Below are positions 17,784-26,228 of a stretch of 64,000 nt of DNA, piece by piece; position 1 is the stretch's first letter, and every line of letters begins with the position of its first letter. The translations under genes were made by a program, and so were the position numbers. A model generated the notes under the pieces. That model did no database searches. It was not told the origin of the DNA and saw only the letters and a list, made by a program, of their open reading frames with translations. The DNA comes from Thalassospira xiamenensis M-5 = DSM 17429 (GTDB taxonomy: Bacteria; Pseudomonadota; Alphaproteobacteria; Rhodospirillales; Thalassospiraceae): NCBI RefSeq assembly GCF_000300235.2, contig NZ_CP004388.1, positions 1,531,501 to 1,595,500 on the forward strand, in the 5' to 3' direction.

Positions 17784-19847
17784 TCATAACGCGCACCAGG
17801 TTTTCCACATATCCCGGCAGGCTTCTTCAAGCTCGCGGGCGGCGGCTTGGCTGCTCATGGCCTTGCTGTTTTTCATCCGGTCGCGCATGCCGGCCCGAAT
17901 GGTGGTAAGGGCGTTGATATCCTGTGTCAGAAGGAGGGCCTTTTCGACGTAGCCTTTCTGCGTTTCTGCCGCCAGTGCATCGAGCCCGATATCGGACAGC
18001 AGGCAAAGCCCCCCGCGGGATGCCGGTGTTTCCCCGACCATCGTGACAAACGGAATACCGTGCCAGAGCATATCAAAATAGCGCGCGATATCGATCATCG
18101 GGAACGGGGCCAAGCCGATATCGATTCGGGCGTAAAGATCGGGTTTGTCTTCGGGACTGACCGTACCAATCAGATTGACGCGATCCGAGTGCAGCCCGGC
18201 CTGACGCAGCCGATCCAGCATCGTCTTTTTGGCAAAGGCATCACCCAGAACATCATTCTGAATGACAAGGCGGCTGCCCTTGATCTTGTTTAAAACACGC
18301 GCAAAGCAGTTCAGGCTGGCGTCGCTGATGTTTGATAACCGGTCAAAGCAGCCAAAGGTCACGACCTCGTCAATTGCCGCCGGAAGAAGGCTTAGCGGGG
18401 CGGCATCATCGGCACCGGCATAGGCGAAAGGTCCTGATCCCAGATGCTGCACATTTTCGCAAAACAGCTTGTTTTCGGCAGGTTTGGCCGGGATCGCACG
18501 ATGATGGACAAGGATATAATCCATCTGGCTGATGCCGGTTGTCATCGGAGCGATACTGGCCTGAACCGGGGCAGCGCGATGGGCAAATACCGTGATCGGC
18601 TGATTGGCGACCGGACCGGTCAGGTCAAACAGGATGTCGATCCTGTCCTTGCGGATGCGCTCAACGATCTGAAGCGGACTTTGGCCGTAAACCTCGCGCC
18701 AGCCATCGGCCATGACCTGCCATGAACGGGTGGTTTGGTCCGGGCGCGGGGTGGCCGAATACAGAAACAGTTCGACCTCGTTGCGGTTAAGGTGCCGGGC
18801 GACACCTGATAGAAGGGCGAAGGAAGCATGTTCGCAAAAATGCGGTGACAGCCATCCGATGCGAAGCCGTTTATCAATCTGTTTGCTGTTGATGAATTTC
18901 GGTTCGGGCATTGTCGGCATGTGGCTTCGTGCCCATTGGCGGGCCTGTTTAAGATATTCGACCCCGCCGATATCGGGCAGCCTGGCAACCGCTGCCAGAA
19001 GGGCTGTGTGGGCATCCGCATTTGCCGGGTGTTTTTCCACAAGCACGGTCAGTTCGGCAATCGCGCTTGCAATATCGCCGCACCGCAATTCGATATCGGC
19101 AATTTCAAGATCGATTTCGATCCTGCCCTTGGCAAGGCGCTTGGCGGTTTTAAGGATCGCGATGGCCTTGGCATAATCGCCCTGTGCCGAGAGCGCGCGG
19201 CCCAAACCGTGCAGGGCCGGGACATGACGGGGATCAATGCTGAGCGCGCGTTGATACAGGTTTTGCGCCATGCCGGGATAGCCAAGCCGCAGCGAAACAT
19301 CCCCGACACGGCAAATCATATTCGGGGTGATGCCGGCGGCCTCGGCGGCGCGGTCAAGCGATGTCAGGGCGGCCTCTTCCTGTCCCAGTGCGTGCAATGC
19401 CTCGCCAAATAACAAAAGGCCTTCGTAATGATCGGGTTTAAGGCCCAGCAACCGCCCCAGAAGATCAACCGTCTGTCCGATATGGCCGCGTGGCATTTCA
19501 AGGCGGGCGAGATGATAAAGGGCAGTGGGGAAATCGCCGTGATAGCTGATGGCCTGGCGGAATTCGTCGATGGCCTTTTCGATCTGTCCGGCGCGTTCCA
19601 GTGCAATCGCGAAATTGCACCGAACGGCAGGATTGGCACCAAGCCGGGGCAGGCAGCTATCAAACAGTTCAAGCGCCTCGCGGTGGCGATCAATGCCGGT
19701 CAGAAGAGTCGCCAGCAGATGTTCGACTTCGGGATTTCCGGGCGAAAGCGACAGGGCACGACGGTAAATCTTCTCGGCCTCATCAGGACGGTTGCCTTCA
19801 TGCGCGCTTAGTCCACGCCTGAGCAGGGTCTTGAGATCGGCCGACAT
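17784..19847 (-). CDS. TPR-repeat O-GlcNAc transferase-like (SPINDLY/OGT type) glycosyltransferase
   Basis: The 687-residue protein has an N-terminal solenoid of about eight TPRs (residues about 1-290, for example GNPEVEHLLATLLTGIDRHREALELF and DPRHVPALHGLGRALSAQGDYAKAI). A C-terminal GT41-type domain (about 315-680) contains LRIGWLSPHFCEHAS, ILFDLTGPVANQPITVFAHRAAPVQ, a VTFGCFDRLSNIS segment, SRLVIQNDVL and GTVSPEDKPDLYARIDIGLAPFP. Bacterial relatives glycosylate proteins such as flagellin, or are of unknown target. The family normally has PVQV..GYPGTTG at the acceptor site; here it is PVQASIAPMTTGISQMDY, so the substrate may differ. It is cytoplasmic, with no signal or membrane helix. It is transcribed alone, convergent with the GmhB-like gene. 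Confidence 0.87.
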   Translation of the reverse strand: MSADLKTLLRRGLSAHEGNRPDEAEKIYRRALSLSPGNPEVEHLLATLLTGIDRHREALELFDSCLPRLGANPAVRCNFAIALERAGQIEKAIDEFRQAISYHGDFPTALYHLARLEMPRGHIGQTVDLLGRLLGLKPDHYEGLLLFGEALHALGQEEAALTSLDRAAEAAGITPNMICRVGDVSLRLGYPGMAQNLYQRALSIDPRHVPALHGLGRALSAQGDYAKAIAILKTAKRLAKGRIEIDLEIADIELRCGDIASAIAELTVLVEKHPANADAHTALLAAVARLPDIGGVEYLKQARQWARSHMPTMPEPKFINSKQIDKRLRIGWLSPHFCEHASFALLSGVARHLNRNEVELFLYSATPRPDQTTRSWQVMADGWREVYGQSPLQIVERIRKDRIDILFDLTGPVANQPITVFAHRAAPVQASIAPMTTGISQMDYILVHHRAIPAKPAENKLFCENVQHLGSGPFAYAGADDAAPLSLLPAAIDEVVTFGCFDRLSNISDASLNCFARVLNKIKGSRLVIQNDVLGDAFAKKTMLDRLRQAGLHSDRVNLIGTVSPEDKPDLYARIDIGLAPFPMIDIARYFDMLWHGIPFVTMVGETPASRGGLCLLSDIGLDALAAETQKGYVEKALLLTQDINALTTIRAGMRDRMKNSKAMSSQAAARELEEACRDMWKTWCAL

Positions 19848-19984
19848 CGATATGCTTTACCTCGTAAGATGGACAGTCCTGATCGCTGTCATATGGGGCA
19901 GCATGCAGAAAAAGGAACGTTCTGTCATTGCTTTAAAGCATTTCATCGTTTCAGGAAAAAGAATGATGGCGCCGTAAAAAGCAT

Positions 19985-20018
19985 AAAAAAAAACCCCGAG
20001 CCTGCAAGCAGGCCGGGG
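19985..20018 (-). terminator. Minus-strand intrinsic terminator with no annotated gene upstream
   Basis: Read on the minus strand, a GC-rich hairpin (plus-strand arms CCCCG-A-GCCTGC at 19994-20005 and GCAGGC-C-GGGG near 20007-20018) is followed by nine T residues. No minus-strand protein gene lies between it and ilvD, so it implies a short transcript coming from 20020-20340. Confidence 0.75.
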
Positions 20019-20240
20019 TGAGAATGGGAGTGGGAGAATCGCCTGGCGGCGATAATCACCTATTAAGATATGGATTGTGGTCGAGGCCGTCGCCTATCTA
20101 ATGGGATAGCATTTTGGGTCTTTCGGGTAGGTTGGCTAGGGGAAGGTGGTGGAATTCCCGAAACTTAACCCGGTGATTGAAAGTGCTGCCTTGTAAAGGG
20201 CTGCTATCTTTCAGGTAGCATTCGTTCCATATGGCGCAAA
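19985..20240 (-). ncRNA. Candidate structured small RNA, minus strand, upstream of ilvD
   Basis: Reading the minus strand leftward from about 20240 to the terminator gives a sequence rich in potential pairing. There is a local hairpin ATCGCC/GGCGAT (near 20039-20054), and two long-range 7 bp matches: AATCACC with GGTGATT, and GATAGCA with TGCTATC. The transcript would end in a strong terminator. It matches none of the standard RNAs I checked by eye: it lacks the SRP GGAAGCAGCC loop, the tmRNA tag codons, RNase P signatures and the 6S layout. No clear promoter was found. A regulatory leader for ilvD on the other strand is an alternative, but the terminator orientation speaks against it. Confidence 0.33.
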
Positions 20241-20347
20241 AACACGAAATTTTCGGGCAAAAAACTGTCATTGGGCGCGAAGACTGTGCTAGAAGCCCTA
20301 AATATGTGACAATGATAAATACCCCGCGAAGATAGAGAGGTTCGACC

Positions 20348-22201
20348 ATGCCGGAATATCGGTCCCGTACAACCACCCATGGCCGCAATATGGCCGGTGC
20401 GCGCGGCCTTTGGCGCGCCACGGGCATGAAGGATGAAGACTTTGACAAGCCGATCATTGCGGTCGTCAACAGCTTTACCCAGTTCGTCCCCGGCCACGTT
20501 CACCTGAAAGACCTTGGTCAGATGGTGGCACGCGAAATCGAAGCCGCTGGTGGTGTTGCCAAGGAATTCAATACCATTGCCGTTGATGACGGTATTGCGA
20601 TGGGCCATGATGGTATGCTTTACAGCCTGCCGTCACGTGAAATCATCGCGGATTCCGTCGAATATATGGTCAATGCCCATTGCGCGGATGCGATGGTCTG
20701 CATTTCCAACTGTGACAAGATCACGCCGGGCATGCTGATGGCCGCAATGCGCCTTAACGTTCCGGCGGTGTTCGTTTCCGGTGGCCCGATGGAGGCCGGG
20801 AAGGTCACCATCAATGGTCAGGAACGTCATCTTGACCTTGTTGATGCTATGGTCGAAGCCGCCGATCCGAAAATCTCGGACGAACAGGTTGCTGTTGTCG
20901 AACGGTCGGCATGCCCGACCTGTGGTTCGTGTTCCGGGATGTTTACCGCCAACTCGATGAACTGTCTGGCCGAGGCTCTTGGTCTTGCGCTTCCGGGTAA
21001 CGGTTCGGTGCTGGCAACGCATGCCGCGCGTCAGGAACTGTTCCTTGAGGCAGCGCGCACATCCGTCAAGCTGGCACGCCGTTATTACGAGGAAGAAGAC
21101 GTTACCGCGACCCCGCGCGGCATCGCAACGTTCAAGGCCTTTGAAAATGCCATGGCGCTTGATATTGCGATGGGCGGTTCGACCAATACGGTTCTTCATC
21201 TTCTGGCTATCGCCAAGGAAGCGGAGGTCGATTTTACCATGGCGGATATGGATCGTCTGTCGCGCCAGATTCCGCATCTGTCGAAGGTTGCGCCCTCGCA
21301 TCCGCTATATCACATGGAAGACGTTCATCGTGCCGGCGGCATCATGCGTATTCTGGGCGAGCTGGAACGCGGTGGGTTGCTGCATACCGATGTGCCGACG
21401 GTTCATAGCAAAACCATGGCCGATGCCCTTGAAAAATGGGACATCCGGCGCACCAAGAACGAAGCGGTGCATAAATTCTTCCGCGCCATGCCGGGGGGCA
21501 TCCCGACCCAGACCGCGTTCAGTCAGGAACGGTATTGGGATGATCTTGACCTTGACGAAAAAGAAGGCTGTATCCGCGATATCGAACATGCCTACAGCAA
21601 GGATGGCGGTCTGGCGGTTCTGTTTGGCAATATGGCGGTCAATGGCTGTATCGTTAAAACCGCCGGTGTCGATGCCAGCATCCTGAAATTTACTGGTCCG
21701 GCCGTGATCTGCGAAAGCCAGGACGAGGCGGTTGCCAAGGTTCTGGGGGGCGAGGTCAAGGAAGGCGATGTTGTCGTCATCCGTTATGAAGGCCCCAAAG
21801 GGGGCCCGGGCATGCAGGAAATGCTGTATCCGACCAGCTATCTGAAATCGATGGGGCTGGGCAAGGCCTGCGCGCTTGTCACCGATGGCCGTTTCTCGGG
21901 CGGGACGTCGGGGCTTTCGATTGGCCATGTATCGCCCGAAGCCGCGGCAGGCGGGGATATCGCATTGATCGAGCCGGGCGATATCATCGAAATCGATATT
22001 CCGAACCGTTCGATTAAAATTGCGGTCGATGACGCGGTTCTGGCTGCACGCCGTCAGGAAATGGAAGCCAAGGGCAAGGATGCTTGGAAACCGGCCAAAC
22101 CGCGCAAACGCAAGGTGACAACGGCCCTTCGTGCCTATGCCGCGCTTGCAACCAGTGCCGATCAGGGTGCGGTTCGCGATGTAACGCAGGTCGAATTTTA
22201 A
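20348..22201 (+). CDS. ilvD: IlvD, dihydroxy-acid dehydratase
   Basis: IlvD dehydrates 2,3-dihydroxy-isovalerate or -methylvalerate to the 2-oxo acids in Val, Ile and Leu synthesis and uses an Fe-S cluster. The 617 residues match the E. coli-type enzyme in length. Diagnostic motifs are [37 protein letters not shown] (cluster Cys), [35 protein letters not shown] and the N-terminal [30 protein letters not shown] lies before the ATG. It ends in its own terminator. Confidence 0.97.
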   Translation: MPEYRSRTTTHGRNMAGARGLWRATGMKDEDFDKPIIAVVNSFTQFVPGHVHLKDLGQMVAREIEAAGGVAKEFNTIAVDDGIAMGHDGMLYSLPSREIIADSVEYMVNAHCADAMVCISNCDKITPGMLMAAMRLNVPAVFVSGGPMEAGKVTINGQERHLDLVDAMVEAADPKISDEQVAVVERSACPTCGSCSGMFTANSMNCLAEALGLALPGNGSVLATHAARQELFLEAARTSVKLARRYYEEEDVTATPRGIATFKAFENAMALDIAMGGSTNTVLHLLAIAKEAEVDFTMADMDRLSRQIPHLSKVAPSHPLYHMEDVHRAGGIMRILGELERGGLLHTDVPTVHSKTMADALEKWDIRRTKNEAVHKFFRAMPGGIPTQTAFSQERYWDDLDLDEKEGCIRDIEHAYSKDGGLAVLFGNMAVNGCIVKTAGVDASILKFTGPAVICESQDEAVAKVLGGEVKEGDVVVIRYEGPKGGPGMQEMLYPTSYLKSMGLGKACALVTDGRFSGGTSGLSIGHVSPEAAAGGDIALIEPGDIIEIDIPNRSIKIAVDDAVLAARRQEMEAKGKDAWKPAKPRKRKVTTALRAYAALATSADQGAVRDVTQVEF

Positions 22202-22227
22202 GTCGTCCAGACCATAACATCAAAAAC

Positions 22228-22254
22228 GCCGCCCGGTTCGCCGGGCGGCTTTTT
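22228..22254 (+). terminator. ilvD terminator
   Basis: A perfect 9 bp stem GCCGCCCGG/CCGGGCGGC with TTCG tetraloop and five T residues lies 26 bp after the ilvD stop. Confidence 0.93.
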
Positions 22255-22274
22255 GTTTGGGGTATCAAGAATGA

Positions 22275-22940
22275 TCAGGGTTTGCGAAGCGTGCTGAACC
22301 CGTGTGCAAAGCTGTGGCCGAGGTTGGGCAGGGCATTGGCAATCGCCTGAACGGCAAAACCGATAAATAAAACCCCGGTGGCGCGAACAATCCAGATTTC
22401 GTGGCGCTGATACATCCGGCGCAACACGCCAAGTCCGACAATCCAGATCAGGATCAGATCGGCGACCAGAAACCCGACGGCAGACGCCAGCAACAGCCCC
22501 GTCATGCTGTCCCAGCCAAGCGACGCGGCATCCTGTGCCAGGAGGGCTGTGAACATCGCGACCGCGACTGGGTATCCCTTTGGGTTGGTGATACCGAAAA
22601 TGATGCCGCGCCGCCACGGGTGGAGGACGGTCATGCTCACCGCACCATCGACCTTGCGCTTTGCCGTCACGGCGCGAATACCAAGCCAGAACAGGTAGAC
22701 CCCGCAAATCATCGCCAGAATATCAAACACCATCGGATCAAGGACACGGGACCCGATGATCGCCACCAGCGCCAGACTGGCCCACATGATGTCCCCGGCA
22801 AAATGCCCGAACAGGAAACCGGCACTTGCCTTTCGCCCCTGTGCGGCACCAATGCCCAGCATCGCCAAAAAGGCCGGGCCGGGTGTCAAGGTATAGATGG
22901 CGGCCGCGACCATCGCCCCGATCAGCATCGATATTTCCAT
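22275..22940 (-). CDS. LysE/RhtB-family exporter
   Basis: This is an inner-membrane exporter of the amino-acid or metabolite efflux LysE superfamily. The 221-residue protein has the N-terminal family motif MVAAAIYTLTPGPAFLAMLGIGAAQGRKAS (TPGP being the hallmark) and about six hydrophobic helices, with FGITNPKGYPVAVAMF in the middle. GGGGAGAAG precedes the start. It is convergent with ilvD. The proximity to branched-chain synthesis could hint at an amino-acid substrate, but that is inference only. Confidence 0.92.
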   Translation of the reverse strand: MEISMLIGAMVAAAIYTLTPGPAFLAMLGIGAAQGRKASAGFLFGHFAGDIMWASLALVAIIGSRVLDPMVFDILAMICGVYLFWLGIRAVTAKRKVDGAVSMTVLHPWRRGIIFGITNPKGYPVAVAMFTALLAQDAASLGWDSMTGLLLASAVGFLVADLILIWIVGLGVLRRMYQRHEIWIVRATGVLFIGFAVQAIANALPNLGHSFAHGFSTLRKP

Positions 22941-23024
22941 GATCTTCTCCCCAATGCTCGGGACAAGATTAGCGTAGATGAATTTGTTTCGGCAAAGTGA
23001 TTTCCATTATACCGCCTGAAAAAA

Positions 23025-23046
23025 GGCCGGGTCATGAGACCCGGCC
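23025..23046 (-). terminator. Terminator of the TRAP/amidohydrolase operon
   Basis: A 9 bp perfect stem (GGCCGGGTC/GACCCGGCC, ATGA loop) is preceded on the plus strand by six A residues, making a minus-strand terminator about 80 bp after the M20 amidohydrolase stop. A second, weaker hairpin (23054-23060 with 23075-23081) with a plus-strand T-run lies beside it. Confidence 0.85.
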
Positions 23047-23127
23047 AAGTGAAAGACAGCAATATGCTCTGGAGGCTGTCTTTTTTGTCTGGCTTAAGGG
23101 AGATTTGCCAGACAGGTGGAGTTTGGT

Positions 23128-24330
23128 TCAATCCGATGATGAAAGACGCAGGGCGGCGTTGGCGATCACGCGAACGGCGGTTGCGATGCAGGTTTCATCA
23201 AGATCGAAATTGCTGCGATGAAGCATGGTGGCGCGATCCGTTGCTTTGGAGCCGATGCGCAGATGTGCGCTTGGAATATGCGATGAAAATTCGGCAAAAT
23301 CCTCGCTACCCATAGAGCCCTGCGGCAGGCAGATGACCTGTTCATCGCCAAGGATGTCGCGTGCGGTTGCGACAACCTGTTCAAGGATCGCCGGATCGCT
23401 TTTGACCACACCAACACCTTGCAGGAATCCGACATTGATCTTTGTCCGGGTGGCGGTGCCGACACCTTCGGCGATGCGTGTGATGGCATCCTTGGATGCG
23501 GTGCGGACGTCTTCGGAATGGGTGCGGATCGCGCCCTGAAGGGTCACCGCATCGGGGATCTGGTTGCGTGCTGTGCCGCCTTCGATTTTTCCGATCGTGA
23601 CCACCGCCGCGTTAAGGGGGGCGATTTCCCGGGAAACGATATTCTGGACCTGGGAAATGAACTGGGCGGCGGCAACAATAGGGTCAACGGAAAGATGCGG
23701 ATGTGCCCCGTGACCGGAAAGACCGGAAACCGTTACATCAAATGGATCGGAGGACGCAAAGGAGACTTCGGGGTGCCAGCCGACCGAACCGCCGGGAAGC
23801 AGCGGCCAGTTGTGATAGCCCAGCATGATATCTGGCTTGTGTTTGTCAAAGACACCATCGGCAAGCATCGCCTGTGCACCTCCAAGGCCTTCTTCTGCTG
23901 GCTGGAACAGGACCATGGCGCGGCCTTTGAAATTGTCGCCAAGTCTTGCCAGAACTGTTGCAACACCAAGGGCGATTGCAGTGTGGGCATCATGTCCGCA
24001 AGCGTGCATGACCCCCTTGTTTTCCGAGGCAAAGGGAAGCCCGGATTCTTCGGTGATGGGGAGCGCGTCGATATCGCCGCGAATACCGATAAGGCGGCCC
24101 GCCGCCGCAGGATTGATGATGGCAGCGACACCGGTTTTTCCAAAGCCGCTGCTATAGCTGATGCCAAGATCGTCAAGGTGGCTCTGAATTTTTGCAGAAG
24201 TTCTCTGTTCCTGAAAACCCAGTTCCGGATGGCGATGCAAATCCCGACGGATATCGATCAACTGATCTTTGATATCATCGACAATGGCATCGATCTTTCT
24301 TGCGATTTCGCTGGTGGCGCGTGGGGACAT
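23128..24330 (-). CDS. M20-family amidohydrolase (hippurate/N-acyl amino acid hydrolase type)
   Basis: This is a metal-dependent amidohydrolase of peptidase family M20D. The 400-residue protein shows IRRDLHRHPELGFQE near residue 28, GIRGDIDALPITEESGLPFASENKGVMHACGHDAHTA (metal ligands), FQPAEEGLGGAQAMLADG (catalytic Glu and metal ligand Glu) and MGSEDFAEFSSHIP (C-terminal His/Glu region). Relatives hydrolyse hippurate, N-acetyl amino acids, indole-acetyl-amino acids or carbamoyl compounds. It is the last gene of an operon with a TRAP transporter and a creatininase-like enzyme, 51 bp after the solute-binding protein gene, which suggests it finishes the breakdown of the imported compound. Confidence 0.93.
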   Translation of the reverse strand: MSPRATSEIARKIDAIVDDIKDQLIDIRRDLHRHPELGFQEQRTSAKIQSHLDDLGISYSSGFGKTGVAAIINPAAAGRLIGIRGDIDALPITEESGLPFASENKGVMHACGHDAHTAIALGVATVLARLGDNFKGRAMVLFQPAEEGLGGAQAMLADGVFDKHKPDIMLGYHNWPLLPGGSVGWHPEVSFASSDPFDVTVSGLSGHGAHPHLSVDPIVAAAQFISQVQNIVSREIAPLNAAVVTIGKIEGGTARNQIPDAVTLQGAIRTHSEDVRTASKDAITRIAEGVGTATRTKINVGFLQGVGVVKSDPAILEQVVATARDILGDEQVICLPQGSMGSEDFAEFSSHIPSAHLRIGSKATDRATMLHRSNFDLDETCIATAVRVIANAALRLSSSD

Positions 24331-24381
24331 TCTTCAATCAATCCTTTTGGTGGCGGGCCGTGGTTTTAAGGGATCTCGGGG

Positions 24382-25362
24382 TTAGTCGAGGTCCTTCTGA
24401 CCGATTTCGGCAACTTTCTTGTAGACTTCCTCGCCCCACATTTTGGTGCCGAGTTCGTCACGAACCGACTGGGTCGCTTCGATGAAAGGTGAGACATCCG
24501 GATGGGTGAAAACGATGCCGGCTGCTTCCATATCGGCGATCATTTTTTTAGTCTGCTCGGGCAGCATTTTTTCAATGACGGCATTGGATGCATCATTAGC
24601 CCGTTTCAGCAGTGCCTGATCTTCTGCATTCAGACCTTCCCAGAAGCCGTTTCCGATCATCACGTAAGCCGGTTTTTTGATGTAATCGACCATCGCGATG
24701 GATTTCTGGACTTCATAGAATTTCGCGGCATAGATGGTTTCGATCGGATTTTCCTGACCATCGACAACGCCAGCCTGCAGGCCGGTATAAACCTCGGCAA
24801 AGGCCATCGGGGTCGGGTTGGCGCCAAGTGCGCTTAGGGATTCGACATAGTAATCACGCTCTGGTGCACGCAGTTTCAGACCTTTGAGGTCGTCAATGCT
24901 ATTGATTTCGACATTCGCGCTAATCTGGCGCGGGTTGCGCGGCATGAAACCAAGAAGGCGGATTTCGCGTTCATCGATCAGCTTCTTGTTCCATTCCGCG
25001 CCGAAGTCGGTTTCAAGAACGGCGTTGTAGTTTTTCAGGTCCTTCATCAGGAAGGGGATCGCCAGATATTCAATGTCCTTGATCCCGGGATCGCCGCTGG
25101 CTGAAATCTGGGTGATACCGAGCGCAAGCTGGGTGAAAAGTTCACGCGGGGTGCCAAGTTGTTCACCGCCGTAAATCGTGACGTTGTAGCGACCGTTGGA
25201 TTCTTCTTCTACGACACGTTTGAATTCAAGCGCGCCTTCATACTGGGCTTCGCCGGGATTGGCCCAGATGGAATAACGGATTTCTTCGGCCGCATTTGCA
25301 TGGCCAAGGCCAAGAGTTGCCAGACCTGCTGCAAACAGCGTTGTTGTGAGTGTTTTACGCAT
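24382..25362 (-). CDS. TRAP transporter solute-binding protein (DctP family)
   Basis: This is the periplasmic substrate-binding subunit of a TRAP transporter. I place the start at 25362 because AGGGAG lies 9 bp upstream and a signal peptide follows directly (MRKTLTTTLFAAGLATLGLGHANAA); the open frame upstream to 25602 overlaps the preceding gene. The mature protein begins EEIRYSIWANPGEAQYEGALEFKRVVEEESNGRYNVTIYGGEQLG. It contains the central DctP signature region (LKGLKLRAPERDYYVESLSALGANPTPMAFAEVYTGLQAGVVDGQENP), with the Arg that binds the substrate carboxylate. Total length is 326 residues, normal. In most TRAP operons this gene comes first; here it follows the permeases and an enzyme gene. 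Confidence 0.95.
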   Translation of the reverse strand: MRKTLTTTLFAAGLATLGLGHANAAEEIRYSIWANPGEAQYEGALEFKRVVEEESNGRYNVTIYGGEQLGTPRELFTQLALGITQISASGDPGIKDIEYLAIPFLMKDLKNYNAVLETDFGAEWNKKLIDEREIRLLGFMPRNPRQISANVEINSIDDLKGLKLRAPERDYYVESLSALGANPTPMAFAEVYTGLQAGVVDGQENPIETIYAAKFYEVQKSIAMVDYIKKPAYVMIGNGFWEGLNAEDQALLKRANDASNAVIEKMLPEQTKKMIADMEAAGIVFTHPDVSPFIEATQSVRDELGTKMWGEEVYKKVAEIGQKDLD

Positions 25363-25384
25363 ATTCAAAACTCCCTGATGAAGG

Positions 25385-26200
25385 TTAAGCGCTGACTTTT
25401 GGGTTCTGATCGGAGAAGTGACGGATAAAGTCCGCGCAATATTCGACGAGGTAACTGACGATTTTTTCGCCTTTCCCGGCGCTCGATTGCGCCGGATCGC
25501 CCCCGGCAATGCCATTGCCGCAGCGATCGGTAACATCCACGGCAAGAGCGATTTCAACATCGCGGAAACGGACACCCGCCAGGCCGGCGGTTGGCAAACC
25601 AAGCATTTCGCCCTTGCTGTCCTCTTTGGACAAAAGGTCCATGCGCATCAGTTCCGGGAACAGATGCAGATAAACAGAGGTCAGCGGATCACCACCATGA
25701 CCGAGTGCCTTAGCCCCCATTTCCGGATGCAGTTCTTTCCACATTTCGGCCGGGATCAGACGCCACATATTGAGGCAGGGGATCAGTAGGCCTTTTTCGC
25801 GTTTAATTTTGCGAATGACCTGATCGATCAGCGGATAGTTGCCGCTGTGACCGTTCAGGATCACGATTTTATTGATGCCGTGATCGGTGAAGTTTTCGAT
25901 CATGTCGGTCAGAATGGCGCTGAAGGTTTCCGGGCGCAGCTGGATGCCACCGGGCACCGTACGGAAATAGTCGGCATAGCCAAACGGCATGATCGGGGCG
26001 GCAATCGCACCTGATTTTTCGGCAATTTTACCGGCCAGAACATCGGTGAGCATGTAGTCACCCATCGGGGCGACCGGCCCCTGTTCTTCCTGGGATCCCA
26101 GTGAAATCAGAATTACGGGATCTTCGCTGAGGCGTTCGCGAAATTCGATGAACGTCATGTCTTTGAGCAAGTGCTTGCGCACAGCTTTAATGGCCGTCAT
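25385..26200 (-). CDS. Creatininase-family amidohydrolase with altered metal site
   Basis: The 271-residue protein is of the creatininase/FAPy-deformylase fold. It has ILISLGSQEEQGPVAPMGDYMLTDVLA in place of the usual LPLGSxEQHGPHLPLGTD, then KIVILNGHSGNYPLI and ALGHGGDPLTSVYL in place of the usual HAGExETS region. The His of the EQHG motif is Gln here and the late Glu appears to be Asp, so metal ligation probably differs from creatininase itself. The start at 26200 is chosen for the ribosome binding site GGAG. It sits inside the TRAP operon between the large permease (28 bp) and the binding protein (22 bp), so it should act on the imported substrate, likely opening a cyclic amide or cleaving an amide. 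Confidence 0.86.
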   Translation of the reverse strand: MTAIKAVRKHLLKDMTFIEFRERLSEDPVILISLGSQEEQGPVAPMGDYMLTDVLAGKIAEKSGAIAAPIMPFGYADYFRTVPGGIQLRPETFSAILTDMIENFTDHGINKIVILNGHSGNYPLIDQVIRKIKREKGLLIPCLNMWRLIPAEMWKELHPEMGAKALGHGGDPLTSVYLHLFPELMRMDLLSKEDSKGEMLGLPTAGLAGVRFRDVEIALAVDVTDRCGNGIAGGDPAQSSAGKGEKIVSYLVEYCADFIRHFSDQNPKVSA

Positions 26201-26228
26201 TTGGGGCTCCGGTATCGATTGATGGCTA

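Larger units (their letters stand above)
19848..20347. other. 500 bp intergenic region upstream of ilvD
   Basis: No protein gene is convincing here. It contains the promoter side of the minus-strand glycosyltransferase gene (near 19850-19950), a minus-oriented terminator (19985-20018), about 220 bp of strongly structured sequence (candidate minus-strand RNA), and the AT-rich ilvD leader (20240-20347). Confidence 0.6.

Noticed and set aside
20147-20228. tRNA-like reading on the minus strand (a TTTACAA loop like tRNA-Val and a terminal CCACCA)
   Set aside because: The acceptor stem pairs for only four positions, the anticodon stem does not close, and the T-stem does not pair, so it is neither a functional tRNA nor a secure pseudogene.
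23054-23086. Plus-strand hairpin with T-run between the LysE-type and M20 genes
   Set aside because: No plus-strand gene or promoter precedes it, so I do not list it as a separate functional terminator.
25363-25602. Upstream extension of the TRAP binding protein
   Set aside because: It overlaps the creatininase-like gene and would place the signal peptide internally.
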